In this document: positions 58,160-64,000 of the stretch, piece after piece
How the letters are laid out: every line of letters starts with the position of its first letter
Position numbering within the stretch: position 1 is the stretch's first letter
Assembly (NCBI GenBank): GCA_021397835.1
Contig: JAJFZO010000566.1
Location: 6,696,001-6,760,000 of the forward strand
Direction: 5' to 3'
Length of the DNA stretch: 64,000 bases
From: Moringa oleifera
Lineage: Eukaryota > Streptophyta > Magnoliopsida > Brassicales > Moringaceae
Notes under the pieces: generated by a model
Databases searched by the model: none
Told to the model about the DNA's origin: nothing
The model's input: the letters and a program-made list of their open reading frames with translations, nothing else
Position numbers and translations under genes: made by a program

Positions 58160-58579
58160 TTTAAAATTAATTTTTTTAAAAAATTTACTATATTAACGAC
58201 AGATCTCAATTAGTCACTAATCAGTTTTTACATTAGTTATCTATTAAAATCCATCATTAAAAATTAATTTTACGTTTTAAAAAAAAATTATTATCTTAAT
58301 GATAGATAAAAATACGTCCCTAAACTAATGATAGATCCATATCCATCGCTAGTTTAGCGATGGATATGAATATGTCACTAAACTAGTGATGGATATAAAT
58401 ATGTCGCCAGTTTAGAGACCAATATTAATGTATTACTATTTAACGATCGATAAGAATCTGCCACTAGACTGATATGAATTTGTCACTAAACTAGTGATAG
58501 ATTCAAATTCATCACTAAATAGTGACTAATACAAAATCCAATCATTAGTTTTTTTCACAACCATAATTTTAACTACAAA
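58160..58579. repeat. Right subterminal repeats of CACTA3
   Basis: Copies of (A/G)TGATGGATA(T)xAATxTGTC(A/G)C(T/C)A recur at ~35-45 bp intervals. They include a perfect hairpin at 58338-58368: arms CATATCCATCGCTA and TAGCGATGGATATG around GTT. The repeats are interrupted by CACTA2 and followed after it by 63584-63667, the element's last 84 bp. They probably served as transposase-binding repeats. The motif differs from that of CACTA1/2, so this is a separate family. Confidence 0.6.
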
Positions 58580-58599
58580 CACTACTATAAAAATTATAA

Positions 58600-58920
58600 T
58601 AATTGACATCAATTTAATGACAGTTATTTCAAAACTGTCATTAAAAGTAAGGTTTTTAACGCCAATTAAAGAAGAACTGGCGTTAAAAAAGCTATGAATT
58701 AAACTTTTAACGTCAGTTCCTTAAGAATTAACGTTAAAAGATAACATTGAAGAACTGGCGCCAAAGGCCAAAATTGCAGCAACATGGGTTGCTGCTGCTT
58801 TCCTTGCTGCAGCTGTAAGCAGCCATGCTATTGCTGCAAGAGGCAGTACCAAGGTCTGGATTAAAGACCAAAGAACTTGCATTGAAGACCAAAGAATGTG
58901 AACCTTCCCATTCACCAACG
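58600..58920. repeat. Left subterminal palindromes and single GCTGC unit of CACTA2
   Basis: It has the same hairpins as at the right end of CACTA1, in reverse order: TTTAATGACAGTT/AACTGTCATTAAA, AACGCCAATT/AACTGGCGTTAAA and TTTTAACGTCAGTTCC/AATTAACGTTAAAA. A partial GCTGC-rich unit (58770-58855) then equals part of the 234-bp repeat of CACTA1. The CACTA1-like sequence continues to GTGAACCTT at ~58908 and then stops at the captured DNA. Confidence 0.75.
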
Positions 58921-60262
58921 ATGCTCCAAGAGATCAGGCAGTGTAATCTGATTTACTGCAACAAAGATCAACAAAACTACACAGAACTCAGGTTCTATGT
59001 GCTATAATTTAGTCTAGAAAGTAACATTAAGAACCCTGAAATTAAGATTCTAATGCAGCAGAGGCATCCAAAATCATTTACAGAAAACTAAGTAGTAGTA
59101 ATTTGTTATCCGGAGGAGACAACTATGCAGCTGCCAGAGAATGGACCTCCTTTTGATTGTTATTAATTAAAGATTCACTTGCCTGTTGGGAATTCCTGCA
59201 AAATGTTCTAAACCATCTTTGTTATCTGTTCTTTGTTCATTGTAATATGACTTATTGAGAGGTATCCTTATATGATGAAATATTGTAATGTAGTCTTCTC
59301 TTTGCTATATTTCTTTCTTGTATAAGAAGGCAAAACATCACCAACATCTCAGTTTTCTTGATTTCTTTCAGCTTCTTGGGATTTGTTGGGTGGTAGAGAA
59401 AGCAGAGATGATCCAATTCTTCACACAAGTTCCAATGGCAGATGAGGAAGTGAAACCTTGTATCAGCCGTGACGCATTGTAGATAACTTAATTTTGTATG
59501 TACCTTGTTCTCATTGCTTGTAATGTTAAAGCATATCACAGTAATAATGTATCTAGAAGCACAAATAAAGTTAGAATAATTCAAAAGCTTTATTAAACTC
59601 TAACCAACCTATTTTACATATTATAGATCTTTCTTTCTCTTGTCTTTTCTGGGTATTGGGATCATAGTGAATTCTTTAGCTGTTCATATTGGTAAATCTG
59701 TTGGGACTTGATTAAGATAAGCATGAACTAATGAAGCAATTAATGGTAGTGCATGTCAGCTCCAGATGCCAATGCCTGCAGACTTAAAAAAGAATAAAGC
59801 CTGTCCTGTTTGCTTTGTTGGTAAGAGTAAAAGTGAATTTTGCATACAGGACAGATTTTTATTCCCTTCATTTCTCATTAGGTACTTTGGTGAATGAAAA
59901 ATCTGGAAGAGAGGAAGAGTGAGAGATAAGTTTTGTAGGTGGAGACTAATGTGGGCTGCACTGTGGAAGCATAGAAATGATGTAAAATGCGGAAAGCAAG
60001 TAGGTTGGAGATATGGAGATTTCTTTCAAGGTAAGAAGGAAAAAAAGCTGTTAGCCTTTCGATGATTCCTTCTCTGAGTTGAGATTTAAATTCTCCCTGG
60101 TGTACCTGGTCAAAAGGCTTGGTGAAAACTCTGCGAGCCAACACAAAAGCAGAGTTATCCCAAAAAGAATACGTTTTCTTTTTGTTTAAGCTATGGTTGG
60201 TGATTTGAGTTCTTTACTTAGTTTCAGTGAAATTGCGAGCCAACACAAAAGTAGAGTTATCC
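58921..60262. other. Captured DNA of unidentified origin in CACTA2
   Basis: No counterpart exists in CACTA1 and the composition is gene-like. Possible exons: on plus, an acceptor TTGATTTCTTTCAG near 59369 opens a frame of 37 codons ending in TAG, and GCCTGCAG|AC...TTG|GTAAG bounds a short Cys-containing exon near 59780-59822. On minus, an 88-codon frame (60144-59878) begins MLARRVFTKPFDQVHQGEFK. A further minus frame covers 59252-59584. I recognise no family. Most likely this is one or more host gene fragments, including introns and a 3' end. Confidence 0.45.
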
Positions 60263-60413
60263 CACTTCTTTGGCCTTCAACCCCAGTTCTTCCAAAGGTG
60301 CATGTTTCTTATTGTTCCTGGAGGGGAGAAGGAAGCAAATATGAGATAATGGTGAGGTGCATGTTGAAGATAAAAATTCAACGTCTTCGCAGGAGAAAGA
60401 GACAAATACACAC

Positions 60414-60650
60414 CTTTGCAAGTAATGTCTTGCCTGTACCAGGTTCACCATACAATATGACACCCTTAGGGGGCTTGATACCAATGTCTTCATATAGCTC
60501 TGGATGAGTCAGAGGGAGCTCTACTGCTTCTTTAATTTCCTGTATCTGGGAATCTAAACCTCTCACATCAGCATATGATTCTAATGGAGCTTTCTCAACC
60601 TTCATTACAGCCACCATGGGATCAACTTCATCTTGCAGTAGTCCTACCAC
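60414..60650 (-). pseudogene. RPT2: Captured exon of 26S proteasome ATPase subunit RPT2, start of AAA domain
   Basis: The minus strand reads [20 protein letters not shown], then [20 protein letters not shown] and [17 protein letters not shown], with the Walker A motif GEPGTGKT characteristic of RPT2 (S4). The reading is intact. After TTGCAAAG a splice donor GTGTGTATTTG follows and ~110 bp of intron remains to ~60300, so genomic DNA was captured, not an mRNA copy. RPT2 belongs to the ATPase ring of the 19S particle. This piece covers only about the middle fifth of the ~440-residue protein; Walker B and the rest are absent. Confidence 0.9.
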
Positions 60651-60679
60651 AAAAAGATCTTCATTACAAACACCATGGG

Positions 60680-60988
60680 ATCAACCTTGGATTGATCCTC
60701 CTCGGTCTTCTCCTCCTGGGGCTTAAGCCACTCCTGATTGCTCATGAACTCTTCTTCCATTAACAGATAGTCTTTGATTCTTTCCAGCTTTAGCAATCTA
60801 AGCTTGCACTTCGTTGAAGGTGTCACTGTGGGGAGCCGAGCAGCAGCCTCGGGCCCCTTTTGCTTGCGTTGCGTGCGACCAACCCGAGCAAGGGGTGCCG
60901 TTGGCTCGAACTTCTTCTCTTTCTTATCACTGCCGTCTGGCTTCCAGTCACCCTGCCGGTTCAGACCCCCTAATGAACCCTGACCCAT
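60680..60988 (-). pseudogene. RPT2: Captured N-terminal exon of RPT2
   Basis: It starts at the native initiator: [13 protein letters not shown] (60988), continuing through [39 protein letters not shown] and [10 protein letters not shown] to EEDQSKVD, 103 codons without a stop. This matches the plant RPT2 N-terminus, including the MG myristoylation context. The family continues with DLRG..., but here VD is joined directly to PMVFVMK, a second copy of the VDPMVxVMK block in the neighbouring captured exon. About 75 residues between the two exons are missing. An upstream in-frame ATG at 61042 lies in transposon DNA. Confidence 0.9.
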
Positions 60989-61100
60989 AGCTCGGATAGT
61001 TCTTACAGAACTAGTGTTGAAGGCCAGAGAAGTGACCTTCAACGTCAGTTATTCCATAACTGATGTTGAAGGATATGTTACCTTGCTTTTTAAGGGTGGG
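60989..61100. repeat. Palindromes of CACTA2 bordering the captured DNA
   Basis: Transposon sequence resumes within a hairpin: TTACAGAACTAGTGTTGAAGG (61001-61021) is the right arm of the CACTA1 hairpin at 41267-41303, whose left arm is gone. The next hairpin, CCTTCAACGTCAGTT/AACTGATGTTGAAGG (61038-61074), is complete. The join with the RPT2 start is only ~15 bp upstream of its ATG. Confidence 0.7.
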
Positions 61101-61189
61101 GATCTAAATTTTTTTCCAGAGCCCTGTAGAGCCCGCCATAACATCCCGCTTCATTTTTTCTCTCTAAGGTCAGAATTCTCCTTTTCACA

Positions 61190-61520
61190 GACTGTCCAGA
61201 AGCAGCTGCACCGCCAGCCATCCATTCTCCGGCGATTCTCCTGTCTGCAGTCCATCCATAACCAGCTAGGGTAACTGGTGGCAGCCTTTTCCCCACTCTC
61301 TGTTTTGGTATCTATCCACACAGCCAACCATCCATTCTCCGGCCATTCTCCTTTCTGTAGTCAATCCAGAACCAGCTGGTGTAGCTGCTGGCAGCGTTTC
61401 CAGCACTCTCTGTTTTGGTCTTTGTCCACACAGCAGCCATTCTCTAGCCATTCCCCTGTCTGCTGTTCGTCCAGAACCAGCTGGGGTAGCTGCTGGCAAC
61501 CTTTCCGGCCATCTCTTTGT
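61190..61520 (+). repeat. ~125 bp minisatellite in the CACTA2 leader
   Basis: Three tandem copies carry CCATTCTCC(G/A)GCxATTCTCCTGTCTG, CCAGAACCAGCTGG and GCTGCTGGCA words, homologous to 40665-41130 in reverse. The last copy ends with the 5'UTR exon TTCTCTATACAG and donor GTAGATG at 61532. The number of copies differs from CACTA1 (three against four). Open frames across it (61278-61535, 61266-61499) are shadows. Confidence 0.7.
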
Positions 61521-61531
61521 TCTCTATACAG

Positions 61532-61966
61532 GTAGATGAAATTTTATTTTGAGAAGTTTTTGTTTAATTGTCTTAGGTGAATTGTTATTGATTGATGAAA
61601 TTTTAATTTTTTTCGTTAGTATATTTGGATGAACATATTTGGTATGAATGGATATATATTGATAAATTTATTATTTCATAATTATTAAAATTTTTAAATT
61701 AATTGATAAATTAAAAATGTTAATTAGATGAATTTATATTTTGATAAATTAATTATATATTAGGTATAGATGAATTTATAGTTGAATTAATTTTTTTACA
61801 TAAGATTAATTGGTATGTTTTATCAAATTTAATTATATTGATTTATTGTTAACATAAATTAATATATTTAGTTAAATTTTAAATAGATAATTAATTAGAT
61901 TATACTGTTCAAAATAGTATGTTAGATGCTTGAAAAGTAAATAATTAAATGTCTTTTAAATTTCAG
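61532..61966 (+). other. 5'UTR intron of CACTA2
   Basis: The donor CAG|GTAGATG and acceptor AAATTTCAG|AATGG are the same as in CACTA1. At 435 bp against 436 bp it is almost unchanged, and it immediately precedes the original ATG at 61968. Confidence 0.6.
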
Positions 61967-61967
61967 A

Positions 61968-62432
61968 ATGGATAAAACTTAGATGTTTGCTAATAGAAGA
62001 TCAGAGGCATATGATGTAGGGGTGAATAACTTTTTAGATTATGCTGTTCAGAATAGTGATAACCTTGAATTAATTCGGTGTCCATGTATTAAATGTGGCA
62101 ACATGAAGCGTCATACCCCATATGAGATACGAAATCATTTATATATATATGGAGTTGATAGCAGCTATCAAAACTGGATATGGCACGGAGAAACCAGTAT
62201 TGTTGGGTCTTCTATTAGTAAGAATGCTAAAGTTGTTAAGGAGGTAGAACACATCGAAGAAGTTGATAACATTGTAGAAATGGTACAAGAGGCATTTGCA
62301 GAGTATGATAGTAATCCTAACCACTTTGAAAGATTACTTTGTGATGCTGAGAAACCTTTGTACTCTGGATCAGTGAAGTTTACTAAATTATCTGCTCTAG
62401 TTAAATTGTACAATTTGAAGGCGCATTCCTAG
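61968..62432 (+). pseudogene. N-terminal transposase fragment of CACTA2
   Basis: The original start MDKT is followed by TAG (61980-61982) where CACTA1 has TGG (Trp5). A following ATG at 61983 opens 149 codons: MFANRRSEAYDVGVNNFLDY, CPCIKCGNMKRH with the Cys-rich transposase-associated domain, and WIWHGE. It ends LVKLYNLKAHS, where residue 152 joins the deletion junction. If translated from the second ATG it would be a catalytic-domain-free DNA-binding or protein-interaction domain. Minus-strand frames are shadows. Confidence 0.8.
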
Positions 62433-62821
62433 GAGTATTCCTGCTAAGGTATGTATATTTAAACCTATATGTGATGTTAGTTTTATTTATTTTGCAAAAT
62501 GTAATAATGATAAATTTTTAATGCAGTATCCACATCAGCCTTCAAATATTGAGTGTGGATATTATATTATGAAATTTTTAAAGGACATCATTGATAGACG
62601 TGATAAAAATATCCCATAGGCAAAAATGGTAAGTTTTTAATCATTTGCTTATGTAAATATTTAAGTAATTAATTGATGTGTTTATTAAAAATTTTAATTG
62701 GACTAACCTTTTTTTTTTGGAAATATAGTTAATGGACATAGATACTTACACCCAATCGGATATTGATGAAGTTAGAAAGGAGGTTGGACAATTTCTTTGG
62801 AGTGCCATATTAGAAAGTTGA
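62413..62821 (+). pseudogene. 3' terminal exons of the Ulp1-like gene in CACTA2
   Basis: After the deletion joint the sequence reads RIPRSIPAK|GTATGT. Then, after an intron, it reads PHQPSNIECGYYIMKFLKDI with the catalytic Cys context ECGYY. It then has NIP*AKM|GTAAG (a stop, TAG, replaces Tyr) and the last exon LMDIDTYTQSDIDEVRKEVG ending in TGA at 62821. CACTA1 has an extra stop in this exon (TAA for the Gln after VG), so the two copies have decayed independently. The catalytic His exon is in the deleted part. Confidence 0.75.
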
Positions 62822-63174
62822 ATCTTGAAGATTTTTGTACACATGACCATTATTGAATTTATATAGTTGAATTTTTAGGATTGTGTAATATTTTAACTTA
62901 TGTATTGTACATATAGAGTTTAATTATAACATCAAACATTAGTGATCTTTTGTTTTGTTTGTCTCTTATTACTTTTTTGGATTAGATTATTTTGAGTGTT
63001 TTCAGACATGAAAGAAGTAATGACGATCTCTGTTAGAATGGTATTGAAGTGTATAACATAAAAATTTTGGTTGCATATATATTGTGAAGAATTGTATTGA
63101 TGTATATGGATGATGTGAAAACAGGTTTTGGATAATTTGAATTTTATTTATTTTGAAATAAATACAAAAAATAC
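62822..63174 (+). other. 3' untranslated end of the CACTA2 gene region
   Basis: This noncoding stretch is collinear with 33235-33586 of CACTA1 in reverse, for example GACCATTATTGAATTTATATAG and ATTGTATTGATGTATATGG. No feature other than A+T richness is seen. Polyadenylation of the second gene would be expected here. Confidence 0.5.
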
Positions 63175-63570
63175 CTTTAATGGGTATCCCCTTTTAACGA
63201 CAGTTCCAACAGAATTGTCGTTAAAGGGTACCCTGTTTAATGACAGTTTCATTGGAACTGTCATTAAAGGGTATCCCCTTTTAACGGCAGTTCTGTTTGA
63301 AACTGTCGTTGAATGGTACCCCCCCTTTAACGACAGTTCTGTTGGAACTGTCGTTGAAGGGTACCCCCCTTTAACGACAGTTCTGTTGGAACTGTCGTTA
63401 AAGGGTTCACCCCTTTGATGACAGTTTCAAGAGAACTGTCATTAAAAGGTAATGCTTTCAATGACACTTCCATAACTGTCATTAAAACTTCTTCCCTTTG
63501 ATGACATAAACAAAGATAACAATTTTACAACTGTCATTAAAAACCATTTTTAACTGTCATTACAGCTTTT
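63175..63570. repeat. Right subterminal palindrome array of CACTA2
   Basis: About eight hairpins carry arms TTTAACGACAGTT(C) and (G)AACTGTCGTTAAA, spaced ~47 bp and separated by GGGTACCCC-like linkers. They are homologous to 32832-33230 in CACTA1. Several units here are closer to perfect than in CACTA1, for example TTTAACGACAGTTCTGTTGG and its mirror at 63325-63365. Confidence 0.75.
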
Positions 63571-63583
63571 ATTTGTAGTAGTG

Positions 63584-63667
63584 AAATTTTATTTGTCACT
63601 AATATATTATTAAAATTTTTAATGATGAATTTATTTATCTCTAAAATTGGATTTTTTTGTTGTAGTG
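63584..63667 (+). repeat. Right terminal 84 bp of CACTA3
   Basis: After the AAA duplication of CACTA2, CACTA3 sequence resumes and ends TTTTTTTGTTGTAGTG, i.e. an inward CACTACAACAAAAAAATCC terminus. The sequence changes to retrotransposon coding DNA directly after it. Confidence 0.65.
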
Positions 63668-64000
63668 TCAAAAAGTCTATAGCTTCTTATTCTATGAAAG
63701 GGGAAGATTCTCTGCTTTCTCCATCTCTTTACCTTTGGCAATCTCTTTCTTGTTTGTTTACTTTTTTAGCTTCAAGGCTCCATAGCATCAGCCACTCCTT
63801 ATCAAGTGGTTTGCTCTTGCTATGTTAACAACTTCATCCTTATGTCCATCTAGTTGATATTTCCATGGGATAGCATGAAAACTCTTGTATGGAAAAAGTC
63901 CAGGAACTTTAATAACCAATGCTCGAGATTTTAATTTTTTTTCTATATATAAATCCTTTGTGATAGTTAGTAAAACTTTAAATTTGACCATGAAGGGTTA
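63668..64000 (-). pseudogene. Gag-protease linker of G2, resuming beyond CACTA3
   Basis: The minus-strand open stretch 63788-63991 reads GLFPYKSFHAIPWKYQLD, then VVNIARANHLIRSG. This is the Tat pattern (V/I)PYxSxKAVPWKY ... ISNI.G...RSGR that lies shortly upstream of the protease linker found at 28990-29235. The two halves belong to the same element G2, separated by 34.4 kb of later insertions. The element continues past the window end. Confidence 0.65.

Larger units (their letters stand above)
58580..63583 (+). mobile_element. CACTA2, internally deleted gene-capturing (Pack-) CACTA element
   Basis: The ends are CACTACTATAAAAATT at 58580 and GTAGTAGTG at 63575-63583 (inward CACTACTACAAATAAAAG), flanked by the perfect triplet AAA on both sides (58577-58579 and 63584-63586). 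It is the same family as CACTA1 but in opposite orientation. It keeps both subterminal arrays, the minisatellite leader, the 5'UTR intron, 152 codons of transposase and the last Ulp1 exons. About 5.8 kb of the middle is deleted and ~2.1 kb of foreign DNA is gained, including RPT2 pieces. It has no functional transposase of its own and is non-autonomous. It sits in the subterminal repeats of CACTA3. Confidence 0.9.
29238..63667 (+). mobile_element. CACTA3, old CACTA (En/Spm) element hosting later insertions
   Basis: The right end is clear: GTTGTAGTG at 63659-63667 gives a CACTA terminus CACTACAACAAAAAAATCC. The left end is placed at CACTATGCTTG (29238) because the disrupted G2 reading stops there, but the terminal repeat match is poor and no target duplication is seen. 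Removing the Gypsy element at 30209-52131 and CACTA2 leaves ~7.5 kb of its own: a CCTTCGAAGG minisatellite, a promoter near 52271, a decayed plus-strand TNP2 transposase (53590-57221), a second gene remnant, and subterminal repeats. Confidence 0.6.

Noticed and set aside
60193..60983. Plus-strand frames opposite RPT2 fragments
   Set aside because: The minus strand matches RPT2 closely; the plus frames are complementary shadows.
1..64000. tRNA, rRNA or conserved small RNA genes
   Set aside because: I scanned for typical cloverleaf arms and rRNA words and saw none; a covariance-model search would settle this.

Overview
This window reads as plant nuclear DNA, most likely an angiosperm. It is A+T-rich, has almost no intact reading frames, and nearly all of it can be assigned to plant transposable elements: Ty3/Gypsy of the Tat/Ogre type, Ty1/Copia of the SIRE/Maximus type, CACTA (En/Spm) and a MULE-like element. 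I see no intact cellular gene, tRNA, rRNA or CRISPR array. The only host-gene sequence I recognise is a captured piece of the proteasomal ATPase RPT2. All homology calls are by eye from conserved motifs.

Left part (1-24.3 kb). The window opens in the leader of a minus-strand Ogre/Tat-like element, followed by its ~5.2 kb LTR (223-5463), which contains a ~1 kb MULE-like element (364-1361). A decayed plus-strand Copia element follows (5464-10799). It is interrupted by another Tat-type LTR and a satellite-like array (10800-13540). A plus-strand Tat fragment runs from integrase (14.2 kb) through 3' tandem repeats into a 4.6 kb LTR (17014-21629), then directly into a primer-binding site and an extra ORF1 (to 22953). 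This one LTR is therefore flanked by both ends of an internal region. Both large LTRs carry a decayed gene-like reading frame on the antisense strand.

Right part (24.3-64 kb) is a Russian doll. A minus-strand Tat element (24306-29237, resuming at 63668) is split by an old CACTA element (CACTA3, about 29238-63667). CACTA3 holds two later insertions. One is a full-length Tat retrotransposon (30209-52131) with a perfect 5-bp target duplication GCTCG. It is itself split by a 9.76 kb CACTA element (CACTA1, 32817-42574) encoding a TNP2-type transposase and a second protein ending in a Ulp1-like protease. The other is a 5.0 kb sibling of CACTA1 in opposite orientation (CACTA2, 58580-63583, perfect 3-bp target duplication AAA).

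CACTA2 is the most interesting object. It is an internally deleted relative of CACTA1, with an AGGC microhomology at the deletion joint. It also carries about 2 kb of foreign DNA, including two fragments of the 26S proteasome ATPase subunit RPT2 with an exon-intron border retained. It is thus a gene-capturing (Pack-) CACTA. The capture breakpoints fall in the palindromic repeats that line this family's ends. The autonomous proteins of all elements contain stops or frameshifts, so movement would need proteins supplied from elsewhere.
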